Shown here one piece after another: positions 31,993-43,000 of a stretch of 64,000 bases of DNA. The translations under genes were made by a program, and so were the position numbers. The notes under the pieces were generated by a model. The model saw nothing but the letters and a program-made list of their open reading frames with translations. It did no database searches and was not told where the DNA came from. This DNA is from Clavulina sp. PMI_390 (taxonomy: Eukaryota > Basidiomycota > Agaricomycetes > Cantharellales > Hydnaceae): the NCBI GenBank assembly GCA_015039315.1, contig WIDE01000023.1, positions 29,487-93,486 of the forward strand. The letters run 5' to 3'. How positions within the stretch are numbered: position 1 is the first letter of the stretch; each line of letters opens with the position of its first letter.

Positions 31993-34511
31993 CTAGAGGC
32001 TCGGGGGTCTAGGATCACCGTCCTCTTTCAGCCACGCCTTGACAAACGTAATCTCGTCTTCATGAATTCGCTTGATCTGCTCTGGTTCCAGGGTATGGTT
32101 TTTCAACCCAGTTGAATCCGAATGATGCACACCAGCAGGGATCCACTTGAATGGCTGAGAGATTGTGTCAGCACGCACCGGGGCATATCGGCTATGTGGG
32201 GTTGCTTGTGACCAAGGATCGTCTGAGCAGGTATGGTCAACAGGCAGAGTGGACGAAAGATCAATTGTGCGTAACATCGACAATCGAAGCTAGACAGTGT
32301 GACTTACTGGTGCCATCAATGAAAGCGAGGCGTGGTCTAGACAGCTGAAAGTCTCCGAGGACATTTACGGCCGTAACGTTGGGCATGGGAGGGACCTTGG
32401 CAAACTGGCCAGGTGGGAAGGACTGTTTTGTGGCAGATTATTTAGTCAGACTAAGTCTAGAAGTCAAAAAGGCAGAGTCAAACCTTCTTGCACAGGCGCA
32501 AGTTGTACTCAAGGGTCACACGGCGCGACACCAGGGTCGGGTGCTTCGGGTCAGGTGGCGCGCCTGCAAAGTAACCCCACTCGTTACAAGTCTGCAAGCA
32601 TTGGAGTGGCGATGGGATGGATGACAAGGAAATTCCACAGCGAAGAAGACGGAAGAGTGGGTAGCATGCTAATCGTCAGGATATGAAGAGAAAGAAGAGG
32701 AGGGTGCAGCACACCTGCCAACTCCATAAACGCCAAGTCGCGTTCAGATCCGTTTTTTGATATTTCGTGTCGTCATTCGTGCCGAAGCACTGCTCTACGG
32801 TGAATCCACATGGCTTGATAATCTCCTGGACACACGCAAAAAAAAAGTTCGGTATCATATGCATCAATGCACTGAATCCTGAAGCTGCGCCTTGCGTAGT
32901 ACACTTGAAATGAACGAGCATTCTCACATTTTGAACCCATTGCGCATAGTTTAACACCACTGCGCTCTCTCTCATCAGCCTAGTCGCGCTCCTCACGCTG
33001 TTTCCTGACCCAAGAGTTGCGCAGAACCGCTCCCAGAGGCTGGTCCCAGGGGCCACATTCCAGTCACCCTTCTGAACATACTGAAGGGGCAATGCTAGCA
33101 CACTGCCAAAGTCTTCATCTGAAAGTTGGCCAAGCCCGAAGAGGGCTTTGATTGTCGGGTTCGATTGAGGTACAGACAGGAGATTGTCGATGTGGCTGAT
33201 GGCACTTTCAATATTTGCAACGCAGGTCGGAGAAGCAGTAAGGCGGATGTGATCATGGTACTGTGGCAGGTTCGCCATGGTTCTGGAATGAGTTGGGAGG
33301 AAAATAGCTTTTTGACTAAATGGCGCCCACCTCCCAATAGTCAACCGTTGCATGCGTCACGGCTATCAGAAAACAGAAGGAAGTGGGTCACAATGAGCGG
33401 TTATGAGGGTGCGAGTCTCGCAGAAAACAAAAGAGACAAACCACTTGATGCAATGGCTCCGTGAACGAGATGTGGGTAGAGCACTCGCATATGAGCGGCG
33501 CGTGCGCCAGGATACGACCCCTAATTTATCGTCAATCCGTTTCCACCCAGCGTCGAGCGCACATATTACGAAGTCCAACATCGGTCTGGGTTATAGTCGA
33601 AGCATGGCAACAAGATGGAATCGTACCCCATAATAGATCCATTTTGTTCCCGGTGCACTCAAATCTACTCCATTCCACTTGAAGCTACGGATGAATCGAG
33701 CAGAGTCTTCGAGCGCTTGAGCGTTGTTGAGCCATCGAAGCGAGTCGGTAGTAAAGTCGGAGGTAGGAACAGATTTGCCTATAAGTAGGTTCACAAACAG
33801 TACACAGGGATCAGAACATAGGCCTATGCGCGGTTATAGGAAAAACTCTTTACTGACCATAGTATCGATGCTCAAGCATAATAGCCAGTCCACCCGTCGC
33901 GTCGGCGAGGATATCCCCAATGCCAGTATCAAGGATAGGTAGACTGACTAGAGTATAAATTCAAGAGCAATTTTCAGCCTCTCGTGCCAGGAATGCTCAC
34001 AAGGGGATGGCGCCATCAATTATCATGATTGCCTCAAGCTATGCTTACGTTCAGCGTTTCCCTCGCCTCCATCAATCACAATCACCGGACCCCCTCCATC
34101 GTTTTTCCAATGACGAGCGTTTACCCAGTACCGCTGCCCGAACATACCAGGATTCGCCTCGGTCTCCAAATCCTCAATTTCTGGTGCAGCATTTTTCGTA
34201 GCAGGCGCCCAGTGGTCAATGGGTTGCTCAAAATAGAGCTCAGGGAATTCAGGGTACGCGGGCGTCATCAAAACTTGCTGTTCAGGTTGGGGGCGTGGTG
34301 AGCGGAAGCTAGAGACCTCCTTCAGGAGCCCCTTGGGTGTGGAATCGTGGGAGGACATCAGAGAGGGCGGTGGAGGATTAGCACGAAGCCAAGTGTTGAC
34401 GGCTTGTGCGGAAGGCGACTGCAACGCATCCACACCCGTGCTGAATGTGTCCACAGCAAGCAGGAGGCCGAGCACAAAAGGTATAGCCTTCGTTAGGGAT
34501 AGGGGAGCCAT
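31993..34511 (-). CDS. Secreted serine peptidase of family S28, copy 2
   Basis: Exons (minus): 34511-34049, 33947-33858, 33778-33627, 33520-33442, 33362-33331, 33260-32928, 32825-32715, 32591-32484, 32422-32308, 32222-31993; 570 residues. Every exon except the last has exactly the length of the matching exon in copy 1 (463, 90, 152, 79, 32, 333, 111, 108, 115), and the last is three bases shorter. A signal-peptide-like N-terminus (FVLGLLLAVDTFST) is followed by YFEQPIDHW, VIVIDGGE, catalytic Ser in GGSYPG, Asp in GTNDPW and His in AGVHHSDSTG, so it should be active. The Ser motif differs from copy 1 (Pro for Ala after Tyr), and the loop before the His differs by one residue, which may alter specificity (inference). 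Prolyl-type peptidase of the secretory route or culture medium, as for other fungal S28 enzymes. Confidence 0.93.
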
Positions 34512-34914
34512 GACGGAGATGGTGTCCCGCGTTTTGCGGGGACTTGGTTAGGTTGGCTCGTTTAAATACAGACAGTTGCGGGCCAGTGACTCCGAAGGCG
34601 AAGCTAATTAAGGCACACAGAAAACCATGGATCATGTCCCTGACAGACAGGGTAAATCAAATCACATCACCCGAAAGAAACAATAGAATGCAAAGAACAG
34701 AGCAGAAAGGAAGTTTTCAATTCAGGAAGGAGTTCTACCATAGGACAAGGGATCTGGCCCCGAGCCATCTAGCCGCAGATATGGCCAGCGAGGTGTGTAG
34801 CGTTTGAGCAAGGGTGCGATTTACAAAGCAAGTGCAAACAAAGCGCGATCCGTGGGAATATCCTCAAATGAAGAAAGTCAGTCGAGTAGGCAATATGAAA
34901 ATTTAAGCACATTC
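34512..34914. other. Intergenic between S28 copy 2 and tRNA-Phe
   Basis: The promoter of S28 copy 2 is here (AT-rich TATTTAAA-like element near 34,560, minus strand). Nothing else is recognised before the tRNA. Confidence 0.5.
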
Positions 34915-34997
34915 GCCGCGATAGCTCAGCTGGGAGAGCGCTGCACTGAAGTTTCCACGCAATGCATAGGTCACCTGTTCAATCCAGGTTCGTGGCA
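34915..34997 (+). tRNA. tRNA-Phe (GAA) with a short intron
   Basis: The acceptor stem GCCGCGA pairs with TCGTGGC (one G-U), the D arm GCTC/GAGC is complete, and the T arm ACCTG-TTCAATC-CAGGT is perfect, with discriminator A at 34997. The anticodon GAA is at 34948-34950, in the loop CTGAAG, as in other eukaryotic tRNA-Phe. A 10-nt intron (34952-34961) follows G37, the canonical position. The 73-nt mature molecule has one anticodon-stem mismatch (C27 against T43). Internal A and B boxes are intact (TAGCTCAGCTGGG; GTTCAATCC). It encodes the phenylalanine acceptor for UUY codons. Confidence 0.9.
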
Positions 34998-35331
34998 CAC
35001 TTTTGCTTTTTGCTGGATGCTTGGGCGTATGGGACGATCTACCGTACTACGAATCTATCGGTTCAAGGTATCATAGTCTCCACCTGCAAAGGTGCAGCTT
35101 TTACGGATCACACCGGGTGGACTCTTGAAACAGGAATGAGAGAATATGATCCAAAAGTTTGCATCTTGACAGAGCGTGGCCATGAAGAAGACAGAGTAAT
35201 GTACAAAACCAGTGATGTAACGAAGAGATGATGTGTGCTAAGCAGGACACCAAAGGAGTTTTGAAAAACAGCTAAATGTATGCGATGGGCAGTAATCGCG
35301 CGAAAGGAGAGCGTCCCTTGGCTTGGGGGCT
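34998..35331. other. Intergenic, no gene seen
   Basis: Apart from the tRNA terminator, it holds the 3' flank of the modular surface-protein gene. No other element is recognised. Confidence 0.5.
35001..35004 (+). terminator. RNA polymerase III terminator of tRNA-Phe
   Basis: TTTT begins four bases after the discriminator base; a second T4 run follows at 35007-35010. Confidence 0.7.
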
Positions 35332-36829
35332 TCACAAGAGCATGGTCGCACCAGCAAACATACCAGTGATGACAGCAAGGATGCTAACGACTACAGGGCC
35401 CGACATCATCGCGACGCTGGGACGAAGACCCGCTGCGCTGTTTCCAGTACCGGTGCTGTTGTCGGAGCACGGTTAGTGACTCGAGTTTCACGATACCAGA
35501 TTGAAGCAAGGGACTTACGGAAGGGATCCAGTGGCAGCGGTAAAGATTGACCCGCCAATGCTTGTCACGATGCCACCAGCACCAGTGGCGAGCGTGAACG
35601 CATTGTGTCCTTCCTCCGAAATGATGGTGTACTCATGTCCCGCAAGGCCTGCACCGAAGACATATCAAAATGAGAGGTCAGGAGGTGCACGGACAATGTG
35701 ATATATATATAAAGGGCCAAAAACCCCCGGATAACGAGGATTCCAGATACGATATTCGTATCAGGAACAAGATGTGAATACGCACTCGTGGCCTCCGTGA
35801 AGATGCTTCCTGCTGCACCCGTTGCTGCGGTGAAAATTGACCCTCCAAGGCTCGTCAGGACACCACCCGCACCCGTGGCAAGGGTGAATGCATTGTGTCC
35901 TTCTTCAGAAATGATCGTATATTCATGTCCAGCAATGCCTATGAGCGGAAAGTTGGGTCAGTGTATGTATAATAAGTGAATGATGTCAAAGCCGGAATGG
36001 AAGCTAGAATGCACAAACACAAAAGGAAGGTAGATACTCACTCGTGGCCTCGGTGAAAATGCTTCCAAGGGCTCCCGTAGCGGCGGTGAAAATCGAATTA
36101 CCGATGCTTGTAACCACACCTCCCGCCCCAGTAGCCAGGGTGAACGCACTATACCCCTCTTCCGAGATGATTGTATACTCGTGACCCGCAATGCCTATGA
36201 ACAAGACGAAGAGAGATTACCGTGAGGAGTCAGTTCATACATTCGCGTATTGAACACGAGCGCATCGATACTCGAAAAGGCAAGAACGAGGGTAATTATT
36301 AGCGAAAGTACGCACTAGTTGCTGCAGTAAAGATGCTCCCAAGTTCTCCAGTAGCAGCGGTGAATACTGAGCCTGCAATACTCGTCAAAATTCCACCAGC
36401 CCCGGTAGCAAGCGTGAAAGCACTGTGCCCATCCTCGGAAATGACGGTCCACAAACGGCCGTCTACCGAAGTGATAAAGCCACCAACGTCGCTGAACAGC
36501 GAGCCAAACAACGAGCTGAGTTCGCTCACTGAGATCATTCAATGGCAGAGTATCATTAGACATGATGGAGGACCAGCAGACACGCGAGATAATATATAAA
36601 AGATTAGTCGGTCAGTTACCTCGTTGATATACCTTTGTAGTGAACGCGTAAACGGAAACTCACGTCCAGGGAAATCTCTCTCTTTGAGAGGTGCAGCCGG
36701 CCTGCCCAAGGCCTCCTCACGCCGCACCACAGGAGCAGGGGTGATAACAGGGTTCGGCACGGCAGTTACAACGGACGCGATGGTCAAAACTGCGATAGCA
36801 GACTTGAAGAACATGGAAGCAGCACGCAT
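35332..36829 (-). CDS. Secreted, probably GPI-anchored modular repeat protein (long form)
   Basis: Exons (minus): 36829-36664, 36528-36316, 36194-36042, 35938-35786, 35648-35519, 35455-35332; 312 residues. Exon 1 gives a signal peptide (MFFKSAIAVLTIASVVTA) and a short pro-region with a dibasic VVRREE. Exon 2 has LSSLFGSLFSDVGG and the first repeat. Exons 3 and 4 are both 153 nt, phase 1 at both ends, each one 51-residue repeat (GHEYTIISEEG, AFTLATGAGG, VTSIG-S, FTAATG, GSIFTEAT). Exon 5 has a repeat ending ATGSLP. Exon 6 is a Ser/Gly spacer (TGTGNSAAG) plus a hydrophobic tail to the stop, which fits a GPI signal. Inside each repeat the FTxAT/YTxxS pattern recurs about every 10 residues, as in stacked beta-strands. 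Function unknown; a wall or adhesion role is inference. The neighbour at 37,795 lacks exons 3-4. Confidence 0.88.
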
Positions 36830-36994
36830 GGCTTCAAATAAATCGGAAGTGGGTAGGAACTAAGATATCTTCACGTCGGATCGGTCAGTACGCCTGCGAA
36901 GACAGCGAGACGAGCAGGAGAGGCGAGTGCGGAAGTAAGAGGGGGAAAATGTGCCTGTTGTTGGCCCAAGGGTCGGGATGCCCGAAGCTCGAAC

Positions 36995-37001
36995 ATTTAT
37001 A
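36995..37001 (-). promoter_or_regulatory. TATA-box candidate of the long modular surface-protein gene
   Basis: TATAAAT sits about 166 bases above the ATG at 36829. The short-form paralogue has a TATATA at nearly the same distance. Confidence 0.45.
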
Positions 37002-37115
37002 TCCAAACCTCGAGGCGGCGATGTGATATGACGTCTGGGCGTGTATGCTGATGTCAGCTTTCGCCGCGCGCAGAGCCATTTGATAGTTATACTATCGTAT
37101 CATCTCATCGACCGA

Positions 37116-37478
37116 CTAATTTTGCAACTGCGTGCGATACTCGATTGGATAATCGAATTGGACTGAAGGCTCCGTCGGGTGCGTTTTGGCAGTGTCAACT
37201 CCTGACGTGCGAACCGTTGGCAAGGATGGCGGCCAGGAGTAATAAGCAGGCTGTGCAGGTTGGCACTGGGCGTTATTGTGGATGCCAAAGAGTGGTACGA
37301 TGTAGGATTTGAAGATGTCGTTGGCGAGGGGCAGTGTCTTGTGGGTGTGACCGAGGTCACGATCAACGATCCGCCATGGGACGAGCAGATTCCGCCAAGC
37401 CATTCTAGTCAGATTCCATTCCTGGGGCAGATCTCCTCGAGGAACTTCCAACAAAGTAGTAGTTTGCTGATTATTCAT
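37116..37478 (-). CDS. Hypothetical 120-residue protein
   Basis: A single unspliced frame from ATG 37478 (MNNQQTTTLLEVPRGDLPQEW) to a stop at 37116, lying between the two modular surface-protein genes and read in the same direction. The middle (WRNLLVPWRIVDRDLGH) and Pro/Tyr-rich end look protein-like, but no domain, signal peptide or paralogue in the window supports it. It could be a real small gene or a chance frame in a promoter region. Confidence 0.3.
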   Translation of the reverse strand: MNNQQTTTLLEVPRGDLPQEWNLTRMAWRNLLVPWRIVDRDLGHTHKTLPLANDIFKSYIVPLFGIHNNAQCQPAQPAYYSWPPSLPTVRTSGVDTAKTHPTEPSVQFDYPIEYRTQLQN

Positions 37479-37794
37479 AATGATATATAAGTGAGGAAGT
37501 GTTATACACATCAAGGAATTGGTGGACGCTCAAGATTCGAGCAAGTAATAGGAAAGGAGACCAAAGTCCATGAATGAACGAAGGGAGGTATGTTGGACGA
37601 TCAACAAAGGAGTGAACGAACGAATACGAGGTAGCACAAGCAAGAAACAGAATAGGAAAGACACGAATAGTGGTCGCCAAGCGGACGGAATAATACAATA
37701 TTCCTCCAAGCGAGGCCGGCATTGATGCACAACAATGTCAATGTTGTGCCTCATAGAGAAAAGAGCGAGATAGGTGAAGATCCATCGAGAGACA
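37479..37794. other. Intergenic, no gene seen
   Basis: It is the 3' flank of the short modular gene; nothing recognisable. Confidence 0.5.
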
Positions 37795-38686
37795 CTAGAA
37801 TAGTATCGAGGCACCGGCGAAGACACCAGATACGACAGTGACAAGGCTCACGAGGACGGGGCCTGAGACCATTGCCATGCTGGGGCGAAGGCCTGCAGCG
37901 CTGTTCCCTGTTCCAGTACTGTGGTAGATTGAGAGAAAGGTAAGGAATTGGCATGTACAAAGCATAAGACAACGAGATACGCACGGAAGGGACCCAGTCG
38001 CAGCGGTGTATACAGAGCCGCCGACACTGGTCACAACACCAGCGGCATCGGTCGCGAGCGTAAAGGCCTTGTGGCCATCCTCAGAAATGACAGTGTACTC
38101 GTGGCCAGCAATGCCTATACGCAGGAAAATGCCCGAAAAGGATGATGGGTTAGAATATTACCACAGACGAGAAAGGGAACGCTCCACAGGAAAAAGGATT
38201 GTGATTTGAATGGGAAGTTGAATACGTACTCGTGGCTTCAGTGAAGATACTACCAGCAGCCTCCGTGGCCACAGTGAAGATCGAGCCAGCAACGCTGGTC
38301 ACCACTCCACCAGCTCCAGTAGCCAGTGTGAACGCGTCGTGGCCATCCTCAGACAGGACGGTGAAAAGATGGCCTCCTTCTGAGGTGACGTATCCACCGA
38401 CGTCGCTGAAGAGTGAGCCGAACAATGAGGTGAGGCCGTCAACTATCATTTCAATCGTCGATGAAAAGGTGTGAAAAGAGAAATTGTTCAGTCAGCGACT
38501 ACCATGTTGGATCAGCAGGATAGGCAACTCACTCAGACCACGCTCCTCAACAGCGGGGACTTTGCCCATTGCAACTTCGCGGCGCACTACTTCAGGTGCA
38601 GGGGTAATCATAGGGTTTGGTGCTGCGCTGGCGAGAGACGCAAGAGCAATAGCAGCAGAAGCGGAGAGGATGGATGAGGCACGCAT
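37795..38686 (-). CDS. Secreted, probably GPI-anchored modular repeat protein (short form)
   Basis: Exons (minus): 38686-38533, 38442-38230, 38114-37985, 37918-37795; 206 residues. It begins with a signal peptide (MRASSILSASAAIALASLASA) and a pro-region with VVRREVA, like the long form. Exon 2 (213 nt), exon 3 (130 nt) and exon 4 (124 nt) match exons 2, 5 and 6 of the long form in length, phase and sequence (SLFGSLFSDVGG; GHEYTVISEDG; TGTGNSAAGLRPS). Exon 4 ends in a hydrophobic tail (VSLVTVVSGVFAGASILF). The acceptor of exon 4 is CCACAG before TACTGG, so the junction codon is still Pro. It carries two repeats against four in the long form. Extracellular, probably membrane- or wall-anchored (inference); no enzyme motif. 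Confidence 0.87.
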
Positions 38687-39901
38687 GCTGAAGACTTTGA
38701 GTTATTCGAGGGAGGAGAGAAGTTGATTAGGGATGCTTCGATTTGGATAGACTAGTGAAGAATATGCAGACAGCAACAAGCACACGAAGATGAGGACTGA
38801 GAGGGGACGAGGGACGGGTGGAAAATGCTTGGTTGTCCTGCCAAGTCTCGAATATATATGTTGCTCCCGAGGCTCCACACCCGATCATCAATTCTGATGT
38901 AAGCGCCGCGCCTTGTGACGACATTCATCAACAGGGCTCTGCAACGCCAAGGCGCACAGTACGGGGTACAGCCATCCGCGACTGGGTCTTTGGCTAGCCG
39001 GCTGCGAGCTGTGGGCGGTGTTTGATCCGACGCTGGACGTAAACATTCGGGACACCGAGGACAAATGGCATGCACTTGGCTCTGAGTAACCTAAAATTAG
39101 GTCATCCATAAATCCTCAGGTCATTCAAGGTTTTCCAAATTAACCCTAGCCTTCTTCTATTCTGCTGCTGATCTGATGGCGGCGGTGGTATCTCAACGAC
39201 CCGGACCAGCTTCCTTACATTGCGCTCCATGCCCTCCCCCACAAACAACGCCAGAAGAGAAAGTTTTCAACCATATAATTAATGTTCCAAGGCTCGCACC
39301 TGATGTGATTGCTACCGTTGGTTACGATTCAGTGCGACGAGTAACCGGACCAGCGAGCTCTCGTGTCAATTGAGCTATGTCTCATAATATCCTTCCCTCT
39401 TCGCTGTGAGCTCGCTCGTGTATCAGCTCCGGAATATACACCGAGCTTGTCATCCTGATTTGTCGTAAGGCAATGCGGCACAGTCTTAGCCTCTTGGGAC
39501 TCAGCTGACAGCAGCACTCCGCACCAGTGTGGAGTACTTCATGGCTCACTCCAACCCGCTCATACCCCAATCCCACGCCTCCTCGCATCATCTCAACCTG
39601 TGTCTGCGCGCGCCAAGCTCGCTCTCTCGCTTATGAAATTATACTAGCGGATCCAACAACTCTCAAGCCGAAGCTCAGCGGGACGGCATTTCTCGCCCGA
39701 TGCCCTGTCCCAGTTTGACACTCCTCTCAACATGGAATCCCCAAAGGCTGATAATTCAGAGAGTTGCCGGAATATACATACATACGAGTAAATTTCCATA
39801 AAGTCATAGCGAGCCTCCATGTGCTTGAACATGAAGGGAGGATCTGACATTTGCCGATCCACGTTGCTTGAGGAGCAGGTGACCTTGTGAATGTCGACCC
39901 C
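38687..39901. other. Intergenic, no gene seen
   Basis: The first part is the promoter of the short modular gene (TATATA candidate at 38852-38859). A D-arm-like stretch on the minus strand near 39,340-39,390 does not fold into a complete tRNA. The open frames on both strands are unrecognised. Confidence 0.5.
38852..38859 (-). promoter_or_regulatory. TATA-box candidate of the short modular surface-protein gene
   Basis: ATATATAT lies about 167 bases above the ATG at 38686, matching the spacing in the long-form gene. Confidence 0.4.
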
Positions 39902-41857
39902 TTACTCTTGAGTTCTCTCCAACTCGATGAGTTCAAGAGCGTCCGCCTCGTCCTGCACATTCTCTTCGTTAATGATCTCTCGGAGCTCGGCTTCCTCTAC
40001 GATACCAAATGAGGGTCGAGAGAAATGAGGGGTTGAGCGAGAGACAGTTAGTATCTGGATATCGAGGCCCAAACACCAACCAAACTCACCGATCTGCTCT
40101 GGGGCATCCGAATCGACTAGCTCGGTTCCTTGGATAAGTTTATCTGGTTGGCGTTGTTGTATGGTGGAGGAACCCGGCGGTTAGCAGTGCCGTCCGATAC
40201 GAGCACACCAATGCTTCTTAAGCACGTACCATTTTCTTCGTTGAGTAACACGACCCATATGAGTTCCTCGTTCCTCAGCATCTCCATTCGATCTGCTTTA
40301 TGCACCTTCAGCTCTAGATCTTTCGTCCGCCAAGCCTTCTTCTCCAGGCCTACACTCGCAAGTGCTAGAGCAGTCGAGCTATTCCACCTCACAGAGGTGA
40401 GGAGCCCTATCTGGCTTCCTGAATCATCACCCGCACTGTTCACCACCTGCCTTGCGCGCATCGTGTCCACCCACGATCTAATCCCCGTCCCGGCGATTCC
40501 AGACTTCGTGCCTTTCCAAAACTCCTCGTCAAGACTTTCGGGAGGCGCACGGCCCTGTGCTACGTCTAGTAGCTGGCGAGCACGCTTGTCCTTTGCTTCT
40601 CGTCGGTTGGCGCGCCAAATCTCCAGCTTGATGGAAAGCGCAGACCCTTTGTCCATCAGTCCCTTGGGCTGACGCGGCGCTGGGAGGGCGAGTGTAGACA
40701 TAGTGAGAGCCAGCGGAGGAGTAGTGCCAGAAAATTGAGCCATGCGGACAGCAGCGATCTCTGCCTCAGTGGGTATTTTGGTTGGCTGATGCCCCAAAGC
40801 ATGTGAGCATAATTGCAATATTATGAGCGTCGATGGATATTAGGCTCGAATCGGGTCACCAAGATTTTCTACCCCTAGGATACAGCCTGACGTACCGGTT
40901 TTTGGAACATGGGGATGATCCTCCCCGTTATCGGCAAGTGCATACCAATCTGCTCGGCAAGCCTTCCCGCACTCTGCCCAAATGCCTTCATCTTGCCCTT
41001 GCCTTTCACTTCCGCAACTTCGCCTTCATTTTGCCTCAGCTGGAGGAATCGACGCACTGCGGCTGTCTTCATGAGACGAACCTTGAGCCCACGAGGCTCG
41101 AAATAAGTTGTGTTAGCACGTCGAAGATAGCGGTCGGTGAGCGTCTTGGAAATCGTGCGCGCGGCGGTCTGGGCGCTGATTTGGATTATCGCTGAGGCAA
41201 GCATCGCCCAGTGGTGCGGACTAGTTAGAACACAGAACCAAGTCAGTGCACAAAATCTAGGCTGTTTGGCGAGTCTCGCAACGTACATAAACCCGATAAT
41301 CATTCCTGATAGAACAATTGAAGAACTATCGTGAACCGCGTCGGTAGCTCAGCGAGAAATATTGGGCTTTACCTGCTGCACCGATCACTCGCAAAGGAGG
41401 GCTAGCCGCCTACTCGATCATAGACGAAAAGGGTGGTGTTTGGCATTAGGAACAAGAAATAGGCTATTTAACCATGGTGATAACACCAACAGCTATTAGA
41501 AGAAGACCTCACCATAGCAATATTAAGCCCGTCGAGGAACATGAGCCACTCATCTTGCTGTAGACCATTCTGCGCCAGCTCATCATTCCACGCGCGGACG
41601 AACGGGGCATCATATGCAACCCTAACCTGTGGGAGAGCGACAGGCAATGGCAGGGGGTGGAGAGAGGCACGATCGGGTGCAGGCGAAGGTGTCCCGAAGA
41701 GTACAGCAGCGTCTTCGTCAGTGCTCTCGAGTGAAACAGAAGTCTCGTTAGATAGCAAGGGAGGGAGATCTACGGGTGGTGCATCTGATGTTGGTGGAGG
41801 GGCGGAGGAGTGCTCAGCGGGTGAGGCATTGTTCTGTGAATCGAGCAACAGATCCAT
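39902..41857 (-). CDS. Conserved fungal protein of unknown function, copy 1
   Basis: Exons (minus): 41857-41513, 41409-41373 (37 nt), 41305-41287 (19 nt), 41220-40896, 40785-40230, 40143-40090, 39996-39902; 476 residues. The N-terminus is Pro/Ser-rich up to about 75. Then comes YDAPFVRAWNDELAQ with WLMFLDGLNIAMAASPPLRVIGAAGMIIGFIPHHW, which I recall as the signature of a widespread but uncharacterised fungal family. A Gly/Ala-rich amphipathic stretch and YLRRANTTYFEPRGLKVR follow, then a Lys/Arg-rich part, a long helical region (RANRREAKDKRARQLLDVAQ) and an acidic C-terminus (EELRE-like, EDEADALELIELE-like). The hydrophobic patch could contact membranes (inference). Head-to-tail with copy 2; the 37- and 19-nt exons and the 556- and 54-nt exons are shared exactly. 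Confidence 0.85.
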
Positions 41858-43000
41858 CTGGGTATAAAACGTTTAGCGCGAAGGTTGTTGACGCGATAGG
41901 CGCAGTGAAGATTGGGGAGTATTTGTCAAGAACGGCTTCAGAGGGTGCTTCTATTTGTAGGCCAAGCTGCCGAACCATGCTTTTTGATTTCCCATGATCA
42001 CATTCAATGTAATGCGACGCTAAGGGACCAGATATCTCTCTAAATGGAAAGTACCAGACGACTTGATACCTCACAAGTCAGAATTTACTGCGCCTGCTGC
42101 GTCGTATCCACGATAGACAGATAATAGAAACAATGGAGGAGGTGTTGCTCTCGGTTTGTGCGGCCATGCTGGAAGCCAAGTGCGAAGTTATATTGAAGCC
42201 CGGACGTATTGAATATTCAGATTTTCAGGTAGCCCGCCCAGGCTGCAGTGGATGGGTTGCATATTAGCTTATATCAGCCCGTCAGTGAGAAATATAGTAC
42301 GTACAACATTGCGATTGGGTTTTCCCTAACTTTGGGGCAATAAATGAGTCAACAGATCGCATACCCAACAATATCAAGAGATTCGGCGAAAAGTTACGCC
42401 GTGAAGGCACGCTGCGGAAACTCGCCTTCGTCTGTCCAAGTAATACAGAAATTTAGGCCATACGGATTCCGTGGTACGCAGCTGCTTTGCTGGGTAATAT
42501 CTCGGCCGCCGGTTTCATGATTATATCCATTGATCGACGCGTTCACCCGAGAGCTCAAGCCTCGCCACTCGCAGCACTGCTAGCGACCTGAACCCGAGTG
42601 GTTACAAAGGGAAGATTAAGAAATAATGATAGAAAATGGCTTTCATATAGGATAAGAGTAGGTTCCTGAGGACAGGGGTAGAGCATGGTGAGCGACAAGA
42701 TAGAGCAAAGAAAAGACGGAGCGTGACATAAGAACTGTGATGTTTCGTGACGTCACCGGTCGTGACGGCACCAGTCGTGACGGCACCGGTCGCCACCATT
42801 CTGCAGTCTCTGGACTCAATTAACTGTTGTATCTAAACAAGCCAGCCTAAAAACTTTGACGAGCACAATTTTTATTTCACAAATAATCCAATTTGTCAGA
42901 ATGCGACTTCGGTCAGTGCTCTCATAATACACGATCAGGAATTAATATTGTTGAAGTGGGCCGTCCACAGGGTTCAGAAAATAAGCTGAACGGGGCAAAG
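41858..43000. other. Intergenic with a short tandem repeat
   Basis: This is the promoter of copy 1 of the conserved pair and the 3' flank of copy 2. It contains the triple 15-bp repeat listed separately; no coding sequence is recognised. Confidence 0.5.
42746..42790. repeat. Three tandem copies of a 15-bp unit
   Basis: The units are CGTGACGTCACCGGT, CGTGACGGCACCAGT and CGTGACGGCACCGGT, and they lie downstream of copy 2. The first contains TGACGTCA, the palindromic CRE-type bZIP site. Confidence 0.8.

Noticed and set aside
39310..39393. tRNA-like D arm on the minus strand
   Set aside because: No matching acceptor stem or T arm could be found, so it is not a tRNA gene.
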